Shown here: piece after piece, positions 13,025 through 24,002 of the stretch | Layout: every line of letters begins with the position of its first letter | Position numbering within the stretch: the first letter of the stretch is position 1 | Assembly (NCBI RefSeq): GCF_030272615.1 | Contig: NC_081415.1 | Location: forward strand, 268,512,425 to 268,576,424 | DNA: 64,000 nt | Origin: Cryptomeria japonica | Lineage: Eukaryota > Streptophyta > Pinopsida > Cupressales > Cupressaceae | Direction: 5' to 3' | Notes under the pieces: generated by a model | The model's database searches: none | What the model was told of the DNA's origin: nothing | The model's input: the letters and a program-made list of their open reading frames with translations, nothing else | Translations under genes and position numbers: made by a program

Positions 13025-13500
13025 GAGGGAGTTCGGTGGCTCTAGCAGGCGGAGGTGGCCAGTGAGCGGCGCACTGGTGGTGGGAAGGTGGTGCTCCGGT
13101 GGCGGCTAGGTGGTTCTCCGGTGGCTGGCGGTTTCCCGGTGGCAGGGTGGCCGGCGGGCCGGGTGGAGGTTTTCCGGCAGTGCGGGGCCAACAGGTGGTG
13201 ACCGGCGGCAGAGGGGCGGTGGAGCTGGCCGAGTAGGGCGGCAGTGCTGCAGGCGGCGACTGGTGGCAAAGGAGGTTGGGTTGGGCGGAGCGGGCTGCAT
13301 AGGCGGGCAGGGGTCAGAGTTCCAGTGGCGGCTGGGGAGAGCAGTAGCGGCGGGGGTCATGCAGGAGTCGGGGGCCGGGAAGAGGCGGCGACCAGTGGGA
13401 ATGAAAGCTGAGGGCCGGTAGGGGGCCGGACGGTAGGGGCCAGTAGGGCTTGCAATAAGGTAGGGGCCCCACGGTACCCTGCGTACCATGGGAACCAGCC
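13025..13500 (-). other. GC-rich block in the leader of element E
   Basis: A stretch rich in GGCGG/CCGG phrases in a window that is otherwise strongly AT-rich. It gives overlapping open frames on both strands (for example 13110-13421 plus, 13106-13489 minus) because GC-rich DNA has few stops; these are not genes. It lies between primer site and interior, as does a shorter GC-rich block in Copia F (40860-41040). That placement suggests a conserved leader function such as a structured RNA. Confidence 0.6.
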
Positions 13501-13891
13501 CCCCTCCCCAAAATGTTTGCCAAAAACTTTGTTTGTGTGCCCTATTTTTTTTTTTTTGAATTTAAAAAAAAAAAAATCAAAATCCGGCTTGCATGCCGTA
13601 AAAAGGCAAAATATTTTTTTTTTGAATTTTTTCTTGAACTGCGTGTCAGGGTCGTACAACCTGGATTTGAGAAAAAAATACTCCCAGAGGCTCAGGAATC
13701 AAAATAGGTCAAATTTTATATGACCATAGGGGTTTTCGAGCCTTTTGAGTATGATGGTGAGGTCCATTTAGGACCAAAGTGCTCAGAAAAAAAAATCCTA
13801 TACCTAGGTGCATAAAAAAACTTTCTGAAACCCCAGATTTGCTTCCAATACAAAAATTCTCAAAACAAGAACAGGTAGCTGCAGATCTGAA

Positions 13892-13903
13892 GCTCTGCTA
13901 CCA
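13892..13903 (-). other. Primer-binding site of element E
   Basis: The minus strand reads TGGTAGCAGAGC, one base from the plant tRNA-iMet site TGGTATCAGAGC, and abuts the LTR end at 13904. Confidence 0.8.
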
Positions 13904-14286
13904 TGTTGGAGTTGAGAAAATACAACACCATAGGAGCCCAAATGATCTCTACAAGCTAAAAAACCTGTTACAAGGAGAAGTAAGGAAGCAAATCACAGAA
14001 GGAACAAAAACACAGGAAAAATATGCTCCAAAAGATGAGAGCTCAATAATCTCCAAAAATGTATTGTCAATAATAATCCTTCTTCATACAATGAAAAGAA
14101 AGAACTCAACCTTTAATAGGTCAAGAAACCCTAAAAGGGAAATCCCTAGGCTTGCACATAATAATTAATAAAAAAATTAATTATTATGCATCTAAAGTTA
14201 GCTTAAGTGTAAAAGAGATAAAGGGAACTTAAATAATTAAATAAATATTGTTTAATTAATCAGGTAAATACCCGAATACTCTAACA
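13904..14286 (-). repeat. Element E 5' LTR
   Basis: 383 bp, TGTTGGAGTTGAG..CTCTAACA on the plus strand, partner of 11464-11845. It is followed by the duplication TCGGT. Confidence 0.9.
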
Positions 14287-14972
14287 TCGGTAATTGATAA
14301 ATCAACTCGGTGACCTCTTTTGTATACTCTGTCCCTAAAACTATTTTCTGAAAAACCTTCTCGGTGACCACTGAATATCTCTGTCACTCTTCATATCTTA
14401 TCTTCTCTCATGATTTTCATTTTCAAATCATCAATCTTTCTTCTCCATGTTAGATACTCAAATCACTCTGAATATATAGATCTCTGAGGCAGTGATCTTG
14501 TTCATACATCGATCATACAATCATGTGTGGATCGAATGAATAAACATAGAAATTATTTCATTGGATAAACTTCCTCAAAATCATACAAAATCGTTAAGTG
14601 CAATTCCCTATGTAATAATGGTTCCCTATTCTCGAATCTTGTAACACGTTTCCACATATGTGTCTAGGTTCATTGAATCTGGTAACACATTTCCACTCGG
14701 TTTAGATTGACTCGGTATACCTTCTTTGTTGCTCGGTAGACATAGGAACTTTACTCGGTAGGCAGCTCGATATTACTCATCTCGGTGACTAGCCTTTCTT
14801 CTGTAACCGACAACCTTAGTACTTACCGATTGAATATTTCGGTAGTATTAATCGACTAGAGTATATAGGATGACTTTGGACATAAAACTAATGATAACTT
14901 AGTAAATAGTAACACATGTTTCCATCAATGACAACATATTGAAACTAGCCAATTGAGTGTCAATTGCGAACA

Positions 14973-15140
14973 ATCTCCCCCTTTCGCATTGATGGCAACA
15001 CTCATGTGAAAAATGATCATGGTTTCCATTTGTTGGTTTCATCCTGAGCCTGCTCCCCCTGAGCTGAATATCCATTTGAACAAAATACTCCATACCCCCT
15101 AAATATTTTTCACCTATACTCCCCCTTTGACATCAAAGCC
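14973..15140 (-). promoter_or_regulatory. Polypurine tracts of element C
   Basis: Complements of three purine tracts: 14973-14985 (atctccccctttc, against the LTR), 15052-15060 (gctccccct) and 15119-15128 (ctccccctttg) next to 'gacatcaaag'. The spacing and wording match the tracts of element B at 57610-57750. Confidence 0.75.
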
Positions 15141-15211
15141 AGCCAAAAATACCAAAAAGCAAAAGCTGGGATGAAAAATGAAAGACTGTACAATGAATGT
15201 CCCAAAATACC

Positions 15212-18200
15212 TTACCAGAGCTGAATATATTTTAAAATATCTGGATAGGCCTTCTCCAAAAGCTCTAGATAAGTATCCCAACCAAATTTGAAAGTGCCAA
15301 AAATAGATACTAGTCCATTTAGCATATGGTCAAATGACTCTTTCTCATTTAGCTCTACCGGTGTTGGCTTACCATCCATATCTATACACTCCTTCTTATG
15401 CACACTTAATGAATCAAACTGGGGACTCACCAATCCTCTAAGATCTCTGGCCCTCCTTATGATTTTATCTTTTTCTCTCTCAAGAGCTAAAACTTGGGCT
15501 TCCATAACTAAAATCGGACCATCTATAGATGTAGTTAAAGAGTTTGATCCATCAAAAGAATTAACTATACCTACAATCTCCTCCTGAATATCCTTAATCC
15601 TTTTATCTATCTCAACTATGAGTAAATCTGTGTTACAACATTCTCTATAAATATTAGTACACTGCATCAAAACATTATCAACCAATTTCAACTTATCATT
15701 AATCTCCTTCCTCTCCGACTCAATCATTTGATCAAATGTAGCTCTCTTTGCCCGTGTAAACCTCTCCAATGCCTGTCGGTTTGATATCTGTTGTAACGAC
15801 TGAAAGTCTTTTGAAATGTGCTTAGTGATTATTTTAAGCTTACTGGATGGGCTCGCCTCATTGTCAAATTTGCACTTCGGGACAAGTCTATGCAAAAACA
15901 GTGATAGACTGATCAATAACCCCTTTATCCATAGATCATTCCTTCATCATTTTCTATGCAACCATCATTATGAGTTCAATAGAACTCATCTTGGTAATGC
16001 TTTTCTTTTTAACCCGTGAGGTGTCAATTGACAAAAATGCTGGGCTCACTACCGGTTCCTTGTCAGATTCCCCTTTCTCCTCCTCCGATGGTTTAACTTT
16101 TGTATCTTCCTCACTTGCACCGGTGGCTTCGCCACTTGGTGCAGTCTCAGTAACTACCAGTTCCTCCATAGGAATTGTAAACTCATCCCGTACATTCTGA
16201 TTCGGAGGACTATTGTCCTCAACATTAGTAACTTGTACACTTGCAACCTTTACACTCTCTAATTCTGTTGGTATCTCAACATTTTCCTGTACATTGGTCT
16301 CTACCGGGGGCTCAATATCCACTATCTTAATGTTTTTTAAAATTGAGGGTGAAGTACCCACAATACCTTTACCTTTCCCTTCAATCAGGATATCTACAAT
16401 ATCTATCTTAGGTTTTGGTAAAGTATAAAAACCATGATTTTTTGAAAAGAATTTAACCCATGCCTCGTGGGTCTCCTTGACTATCTCATTGACCTTACAT
16501 AACATAAGACTGATTATTCTATGCTTTTTGTTAAATATTTTCCTGTTTGCAATCTCAAGTGTCCTATCCATCTCCTTTGGAGGAATAGAAACACAAACAG
16601 ATAACAACTCCTAAATCTTTATATGTTTGCCCTCTTCCATTGCTGATAATCTTCTAGCATCTAAAATGCTATATATCTATGCTGGTATTTGGTTTTCAAT
16701 TTATAACAAGGCTTTCTTATATATATCCAAATACAATAAAACTGATTCCTCTACTTCTCTTTGTTCATCATTATCCAAATGCTCATAATAAAATGGTACA
16801 TTCTTTAACATACCATCTTTAGGAATTTCATCAACTAACTCTGCACAAGTCTTGGGTGGAATAATAGTTACATTACCATAAACAAGTGCCAGATCAATGT
16901 CATCCTTCTTCTTCCTTCTTTCAGTACCGGATGGGGTTTAAGGTGTTTCTTTTGGTGCTCTTTTTTATGTCGGTACCCTTATAGTAACTTTCCTAACCAA
17001 TTAATTTTTTGCTTCTACCTTAGTCTCTTCAGTTTTCTTCCTTAATACCCTCTTGGATGCTAAGGATGTGTCATCATCAGATCCAGATTCTGCTACAATA
17101 GGCTCAATAAATATTTCTGGCTCTTTTCTTTTCCTTCCTTTCTCCGGAACAACATCAATTAATGCCTTGATGTCTTGTGAAACCTTTTCAACAAATTTAC
17201 TTGCCTTGCCCTCCTGCTTCTCCCTCTTCTTCTAGTTGAAATCAATTTCAACTTCTTGCTTCTTCTGCTTAGCAGTACCAAAGGTTTTTATAGTTTCATT
17301 GATAGGTGCATCAATTAGCATCTTTGCATAAACATCTAGGATTTGTGCATCAACTTCATAACCCATTTCCTCAATCCAGATCTTCTGGGGCCTTACAGCT
17401 TCCATCAAAGTTTGATTTGTCTTAACCATGAACCATATATCAGTTGAGTACTTATCAACAATGTGCTTTAGAACCCTATCCCTAGAATTCATAGCATTCT
17501 GAAATATTTTAAAGTAACCCCACACTTTGTCATCTCTCTGACTACCCAATGTAGCAATTGATTTTTTTAGTTGCCTCCCTACCGGGATATCGAATGCCCA
17601 TTGTCTCTTCCCAAAATTGGGAGTCTCATTGATGAAAAATAACATTAAACAAACAATTAGGTTTCCATACCAGAATGTTCCTTTCTTCTCTCCTTTGATC
17701 TTTCCTAGGTTAATAAATAATTCATCCAACATTCAACCACATAGATCTAACCTCTCATTCTTTCTCATCATTTTATGAGCTGCATAAATGCAGTAGCTAG
17801 AAACTAAATTTAGTCAATTAGATTGAGTTACCTTATAACTGATGATCATGCTTCCGAATTTGATATTTGTGTTGGTGATAGTACTAACCCTCATTGATCG
17901 CTTGTTTGATGTTACGCTAGTGATCTTGTTGACTTGATCATTAGAAACCTTCTTCTCTAGACGTTTCCCAACCTATAGTAAACCAGTGATTGCCCTGATG
18001 GCCTCCTTCAAGATCTTATACGGTCTGTCCAACTAGATAAATTCTCCATGCAATCTTCTCAAAACATATCTAACAATCTCATCTTCAAATTTTGGAATAT
18101 CCAGAATGCCGGTAAACCCTAGATCCTCAATGTGTTTGTACTTGGGCCTAATCTTTCCAGGATCTCCTATTAACTCACTCATGTACATGTTATTAATATC

Positions 18201-18413
18201 ATTGGTTCCCAAATCCTCAATATGATAGTGAATGTAAGCTCTGACATCTTTGACATACACAAATCCTTCTGGGAGACGAGAAAAAGTGCCAACCGAATCA
18301 TCTATGGTAGCAACATGTGGATATCACTTGAAAATAGGTCTGGGATGGTCCTTGACCTCAACAACAGTAGGATTTGCAATAAACATAGGTACAAATGATG
18401 ATCTCACTTCCAT
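15212..18413 (-). pseudogene. Element C ORF2: long protein of unknown function
   Basis: Homologue of element B ORF2 (54331-57555) and of similar length. The start is placed at the ATG complementary to 18411-18413, which aligns with the B start (both then read NP.VVEV..PRPIF). The N-terminal part (18260-18033) has VYVKD.RAYIHYHIEDLG and then LGFTGILDIP, matching B. The middle (17732-17232) has LGKIK, GTFWYGNLIVCLML and IVDKYSTDIWFMVK. Then come a charged low-complexity linker, a Pro/Glu/Ser-rich section (16300-15960) and a C-terminal coiled coil (15916-15212) with EREKDKIIRRARDLRGLVSP. No catalytic motif or membrane segment is visible. It has more stops than B, several at positions where B codes Trp (for example after HGEFI near 18030). 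Function unknown; a structural or envelope-like role is possible but unsupported. Confidence 0.7.
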
Positions 18414-18760
18414 GATGAAAGAAAAATACCTGTGAATAACTGCCAATGAAAAACCCTAAAGAAATCTTCCGATCGCTTATGAAATCGTTCAAGATGATAT
18501 CGATTGCTTTGAATCTCCTTAGACTTCCTTTGAATCAATCTCAATGTAAAGTGATAAAAAAAAAGTGAATTCAACCTTTTAACCTCCAAGAAACCCTAAT
18601 ACATCATTGATATGAATGACTTATGGTGGAAGATACCAGATCTCAATTAAATATCTCCATGCCGAATAAGCATCTCCAATGTTTGGAACATTTTCTAGAA
18701 CCTCTTCCCAGGGCATATGCGTTATCTTCATGAATTTTTCCCACCCCTAAGGCATCTACC

Positions 18761-19881
18761 TTATTTATCAGATGAGCTTTCTGCTAGTGTAGGAGCAACC
18801 TCCTCTGTTGGTTGAGTAACTGGAGCATTTCCATATGTTGATTGTTCCTCTAACTTCTTGACCCATGTCTGGGTATGATCTTGCCAGATTTCATTAACCT
18901 TCTCTTTTCCTTTCTCATTTGATCCGTCATTACCAACTGGTGGATTTCTGCTTCTACAAAACTTAGCAATATGTCCAACCTCATTACATGCATAGCATGT
19001 AACATTGTTCTTTTGAATTTCTTTGCTAAAACCGGTGTAATTGCTTGACCTGCATTGATTAGCCATATGTCCAAATTTTCCACATGCATGACATTTAACA
19101 TTCATTCTGCAATCTTCTGTCTTATGACCATACTTATTACATTTAGAACATTGACCAGGAGCAGAATCAGGGTTCTGATTTTCTCTATTTATACATTGTG
19201 TAGCCATGTGACCAAATTTATTACAAACAAAGAATCTACCATTAAATTTATAAGCATTAAATGCCTTACTGATGCCTTATGGTTTTGATCTTCATTTGCA
19301 GTACCAAAACTCTGTCCTTGTTCAAATCCAAGTCCACTGGAATCTCCATTCTGCCTTTATCTTTTCAATAACTCATCAAGCTGTGATAAACTAATCTTGA
19401 ATTTTTCTTTATACTCACTTGCAATAGTCAGATCATCTCTCAGAATTATCATTTATCTCTCAAGTTATTGTTCATTACTCTGGGATTGCACTAAACCAGT
19501 TCTCAACATATCATTTTCATGAACCAACCTACCACATTCTTCAAATTTGTTTTTCAAAGATACAACAAGATTTTCTTCCTTTTTCTTCCGATCTTCAATC
19601 TCTTTAGAAATACTCATAGTTATAGCTTTCATTTCATTCCTCATGACCATGTTCTTCTGACTCAACTTCATACATCTCTCATTAAGTGCATCTTTCTCTT
19701 CATTATCCTTATTATGCAAAATCTCCTTCCTCCTAGCCTGAACAAATGACAACCTTTCTTGTAGGACAAGAATGAATTCCTGAGAAAAAATCAATTCATC
19801 TTGTAACTTCAAGTTCTTCAACCTTTCAGCATCATAATCTTCAAGTGCCACCTCAAGTTATTTATCCAAACTCATATCCAT
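18761..19881 (-). pseudogene. Element C ORF1: coiled-coil and CCHC-knuckle protein (gag-like)
   Basis: Read on the minus strand from the ATG at 19881-19879, after the primer site. The N-terminal half is a long coiled coil (ALEDYDAERLKNLKL, later KEIEDRKKKEE). The C-terminal half carries four tandem zinc knuckles. The first reads FFVCNKFGHMATQC, so its first Cys is Phe. The next three are intact CX2CX4HX4C: CSKCNKYGHKTEDC, CHACGKFGHMANQC-like and CYACNEVGHIAKFC. Such knuckles bind nucleic acid in gag nucleocapsids. The frame is broken by a stop at codon 8, where B has Gln, and near 19290-19450. Homologous to 52894-54027. Confidence 0.75.
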
Positions 19882-19935
19882 GGATTCCGGATTTAGGATC
19901 TTCCTCAAGTTGTTAAACTACCTCTGAGGCACAAG

Positions 19936-19947
19936 GCTCTGATACCA
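19936..19947 (-). other. Primer-binding site of element C
   Basis: The minus strand reads TGGTATCAGAGC, a perfect plant tRNA-iMet site, two bases from the 5' LTR. Confidence 0.9.
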
Positions 19948-19949
19948 AT

Positions 19950-20880
19950 TGTTGGAATCCAAGAACACTAAGAGGGGGGGGGGGGGTGAATCAGTGTTCT
20001 ACCAGAATGATCAATTTTAATCTTATTAAAATATGCATTCACCAATTGGTATACTGGTACATATAGAATTGAAAGAAGTAAAACAACTAATAAGCCAATC
20101 ACACAAATGAATACCATAACACAAAGAATTATACGTGGAAAACCTCAAAGAGGAAAAACCATAATGGGATTTGCAATATCAATCCACTGGCCATATGAAG
20201 AGATATTACAAAATATAGGGGCCAACACTTGCAGGAAGGCTTACAGCCTAGAGCACATTGCTCAATCACAAAAGGAGCCTCACTAACTACATACAAATCT
20301 AGACTACAATCCGGAGAAATGATTGAATTGCAAAGATAGAATCTTCTATGCTTGAATATAGTTCCGATTAAGCTCCGTCTGTTCCAGTCTGAAACCCTAA
20401 ACCCTTACTAGAATAACCCTTACATAAATATCCTCACATACATGATCTCTCTCATATGTTTCGCATCACATTACATTTCATAACCATACATCCTTCACAT
20501 TACAAAATGATCTAATCAACTGACCTATATACCCCTTTACAATCCATCATGCCTTATGTTGGCTTACAAAGATAATTACAATATGAATATACATGTCAAC
20601 TAAATAACATAAATACATGAATATCAAAACAATTGCCGATGCTAGATCTTTTAAATGATGTCAGCCATCAATACTGATAACCTGAATATCAACCATGTCG
20701 GCTTGCATTGCCTGTAACCAAAGAAATCCATCCAACCTGCCGGTGTCGGTGAAGTGTCTGTGAAGTTTCTACTGGTACTCTATCAAACCAAAATATGAAG
20801 CCGAAACTTGTTGCCATGTTTCCATGTTGCCATCAATGACAATATATTGAAACCAACCAATTGAGTGTCAATTGCCAATA
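19950..20880 (-). repeat. Element C 5' LTR
   Basis: 931 bp, TGTTGGAATCC on the plus strand, a G-tract of 13 at about 19974-19986, ending ..caattgccaata, where the other copy has aaca, so the CA end has mutated to TA. The middle holds the phrase tagagcacattgctcaatc shared with the B LTRs. Confidence 0.85.
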
Positions 20881-20885
20881 AATAT

Positions 20886-22265
20886 TACATATCTAATTTC
20901 AACCCATCCACCGAAGCAATAATTAATAGCCTAGCTCAAACCGTGTAATCCTTGTAACAACAAATAGCTTCCATGAACCAATGCAAGTTTAATGTACCCA
21001 CATTTGATGTAGCGATCCTATTATCTAATGACATTGTTCACGATGTTCCCCCTAAACATGTGGAAGTCCCTCAATTGGAGCTTTATAATTGAAAATGTGA
21101 TCCCTTGACTCATGTGAAAATATTTCAAACTTTGTGTAGTGTTTTTTCTTATGATCAAAGACTTTTGGCTAAATTTTTTATTGGAACATTTAGAGATAAA
21201 TCTTTGCAATGTTATTGTTCTTTGCCCTCTTATTCTATTACATCATTTCAATAATTAGGTACTGCTTTAATTCAACAATTTCACATTAACATTGGTCCTA
21301 AGATTGCTTTGACTGATTTGATGCATTGTAAGCAAGGCGTTAAAGAAAAAGTGATTGATTTTCTTGGTAGATATAAGCACTTGTATTCTCAAATTTCTTA
21401 TCCTATTCCTGATCAAGATGATCAAAGAATTTTATTTCTAATTTGCAAAAAGACATTAGGGATAAGCTTCTCTTTTTAGAGTTTACTTCCTTTACGTAGT
21501 TGTGCTAAGTACTTCATAACTATCAGCTTCAAGTGAGTCAATTTGAACAATCTCTTTCAATGGCTCCAATTGAGAAGAATGAAGGCACTCAACAACCTTT
21601 TGCAAAGTTTAAACTGAACAAGGGATTCATCAAGTTCAATGACAACAACAAAACTCAAGTAGCAGCTATGACAATTGGTGTGCCTCTTTTATCCTTGAAT
21701 TATTTTATAAAAGAATTTACTCCTCTTTCTGATTATTTGTATAGCATTACGACACAACTGCTAAACAAAAACGTGTTGAAATTTTCTCCCATCAAACCAA
21801 TTGACACATCCAAACCTTTGCAACCTTATCATGATTCCAAATCTTTTTGTCAATATCATTGTTGACCCAGTCATGACACTAAAAAGTGTTATTCCCCTAC
21901 AGAGTAGGATTCAAAACCTTATAGATAACAATACCATATCTATAATTGGTGTGAATGACAAAGGAAATAAATCCGTAGCTCCTCCAAATCTTTACTAATC
22001 CTTTGCCTTCTCATTCTATTAATGTGATTGAGTTTGAGCATCTTGCCTTTTCTCCTAATGATCTTGTCCATGAGTCTAATAATGTGATGAATCTCATTGA
22101 TAAACCTACACCTCCTAAGGACCTATGCATTACCTTTGATCCTCGTGAGACTATTGAAGCACATGATGGCCCACTATATCACTGCAAATATCAAAGACAT
22201 ACTCTCACGAGGGGTTCTCATTGATCCAATGTGTATGGTGAATGTGATAACTAAAGAATATATTT
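20886..22265 (+). pseudogene. gag: Gypsy H gag C-terminal part and start of protease
   Basis: Continues the gag interrupted at 10004. Peptide pieces include FNVPTFDVAI, YNGKCDP-like, then FFIGTFRDKSLQ.Y and KEKVIDFLGRYKHLYSQIS (21340-21400), the capsid type fold region of plant Gypsy gags. Further on comes ITFDPRETIEAHDGPLY (22130-22180), which in related elements leads into the aspartic protease. There ILIDP.. and VNVIT.EY can be seen at 22215-22255, with the D-T-G-like triad changed to D-P-M. After 22265 all homology ends: reverse transcriptase, RNase H and integrase are absent. Many frameshifts. Confidence 0.65.
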
Positions 22266-22269
22266 GAAG

Positions 22270-24000
22270 AGGGGAAAACTAATGTAGAGGTAGGGTTAAA
22301 CTCCACATAAATGATGCATATTTCACAACAATGGGCTCATATCTTCTATACAACCCAAACTAACAATCACATTAGGTAATTTCCCCTCTCAAGGATAGAC
22401 TCTTGGTAATTCAAGACTTCAAAAGAAAGATATAAACTCATTAGAGGTAGATCCCCAATCAACTCTCCACCATTACTCTTCATATACTCCAAGTTACCCA
22501 AAATGTACTAGTGCCCCTAAAAGGATACAAGACATTCAAAATTGCATTAAGGCTTCAAGGATCTCTTCTAACTCTTGAGACACCTTGGAAAATGTTAAAG
22601 TGGCAGATACAGACCAACCATCAACCCTCAAAACTTAAAATATTCCAACTTGTAATCCCACTCAAACCAGTCATAATCCCTAGTAGCCCTTACCAATGGC
22701 AAAATTGGGCATAACTTTTGATGCCAATGAGATCTCTAAAAAATGATCACATATATGAGTACCAATTTGGACAATTAACAATATATCAAAAACTTGAGTA
22801 GGGTTTCTTTGAAATGTATCATTAAATAATTGACTGGTAAACTGCTCCTATAGGTCTAATTAGCCCTATTTTACAAAGCATCTATAGGATCATTTGCTTA
22901 CAAACCATCCAATTTCCTTCCAAGGGTTTAAATAGGTATCAAATAAACTAAATCAACGAATTTTAGGATTTGGAAGGACCATTATCCATTTATTTTACAA
23001 AACCCTCATTACAGTTCAGTCACTTAAGCAAAAAATCACAAGAAAATCAAACTAGGGCATCATTGAAATGACAACAAACACTACTTTCCACTCCTATAAG
23101 TTATAAATTATTTTTCTGCAACACTAAATCCTTCCTCCTACCAAATTAGGGGTAATTTCACTGGTGGGAAATGCCTCAAATCATAAATTTGTGTTTCAAA
23201 CCCTCATTGGCAAGGGTTACCTTCTTGCAGTAAACATGCAATATCTTTCTTGAAACTCCATAAAAATACATGAAACTGGTTGCAATAGAAATATACTTCA
23301 ATTCCTTATACATCCATATAACTTTTAGATCATAAAAGATTTGTACAAATCCATACAATTCGCTGCAACATGACTGTTACTCAAAAATCTAGAAATTTCA
23401 GTCATTAAAATGACCATAACATGAAAATAAATGAAAATAAAAGAAAATGAAAGATAATAAAATTATCTATCATCCAAAATCACCCTGAGGTCATTTTATC
23501 ATCATACAGAGCCACACAAATGACTGTACCGGTCACAGAACTGGCAAAAACATGGAACAATCAATATTTTATTGATAAATCTTCATCTCATTACATTGTC
23601 CATTGTTGGATTGACCATACAAGGTCTATTTAAAGCCTTTTACATCTTTTCCCAACTATTACAACCAATTTCAACCAACTTTTGAACTACATGACCATTG
23701 TTATTCCACTTTTTACATTGTTACATATGACAATATTACAAAATATGAAAAAAGGTGAACTCAAATGACTCCACTTGACTCACACATGGTCTATTATGAC
23801 CTTATTGAATGATTAAAAAACTTGACACACCAAAATTATCAAAAGGATTTATTTACATGATTGGACTAACTACATACACCCGACTTGAAAAAGTTTTCAA
23901 GTCCCTCAAGAAATGGTATTGTTGTAGATCATACTTGATTACTTTACCTTCTTGTTCTCCAAACATGCTTTCATTTGGTATCCCTTTCCACTAAATTAGG
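22270..24000. other. No gene recognised; likely LTR-derived sequence of unknown element
   Basis: 1.7 kb between the cut end of Gypsy H and the cut end of Copia J. No domain on either strand. Read on the minus strand, 23680-23480 has a TTTAAATAG box and then an AATAAAATATTG signal, which resembles the promoter and polyadenylation part of an LTR. It may be the 3' LTR of Gypsy I, whose integrase ends at 27463 beyond J, but no termini were found. Confidence 0.35.
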
Positions 24001-24002
24001 TA

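Larger units (their letters stand above)
11464..14286 (-). mobile_element. Element E: gag/pol-less LTR element related to Copia F
   Basis: LTRs at 11464-11845 and 13904-14286, primer site, polypurine tract and an exact duplication TCGGT (11459-11463 and 14287-14291). The 2,058 bp interior shows no gag or pol domain on either strand. Read on the minus strand, the leader has a GC-rich block and the phrase AATAGGCGTCGGAAAGCTGG, which matches AATAGGCGTTGGAAAGGTG in the leader of Copia F (about 41281). The 3' end has the same text before the tract as F (tagcttctccctaa..., then cttaaggggggg). E is therefore a large non-autonomous derivative that probably relied on F-family proteins. By eye its two LTRs differ at about 20 of 382 positions. 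Confidence 0.85.
10894..14914 (-). mobile_element. Solo LTR D, interrupted by element E
   Basis: Begins TGTTAGGTCC and ends ..agtaaca, giving inverted termini TGTTA/TAACA, with an exact 5 bp duplication CATGT at 10889-10893 and 14915-14919. Removing E (11464-14286 and one TCGGT copy) leaves about 1.19 kb with no primer site, tract or coding region, so it is a solo LTR. The antisense C-tract block sits at 10926-10943, showing a Sirevirus-type LTR in minus orientation. It lies inside the left LTR of element C. Confidence 0.85.
10005..14972 (-). repeat. Element C 3' LTR, split by solo LTR D
   Basis: On the plus strand it reads TGTTGGAATCC, then a G-tract (complement of the C-tract block), and runs to 10893. 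It resumes at 14920 after D and its duplication, and ends ..caattgcgaaca at 14972. The text matches the right LTR (19950-20880) closely over the whole length, including the phrase around gcttacaacctagagcaca. Confidence 0.85.
10005..20880 (-). mobile_element. Element C: non-autonomous Sirevirus-like retrotransposon, inserted in Gypsy H
   Basis: Antisense LTR element with LTRs at 10005-14972 (interrupted by D) and 19950-20880, a tRNA-iMet primer site, polypurine tracts and two coding regions. Flanking 5-mers are aatct (10000-10004) and aatat (20881-20885), a target duplication with one change. The internal part (14973-19949) has no protease, integrase, reverse transcriptase or RNase H motifs. 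It codes instead for a coiled-coil/CCHC protein and a long unknown protein, both homologous to those of element B at 52015-58515. Since gag of H continues on both sides, C inserted into H. Confidence 0.85.

Noticed and set aside
13106-13489. Overlapping open frames of 100-127 codons on both strands in a GC-rich block
   Set aside because: GC-rich DNA has few stop codons. The peptides are low-complexity Pro/Arg or Gly/Arg with no domain, and the block lies in the leader of element E.
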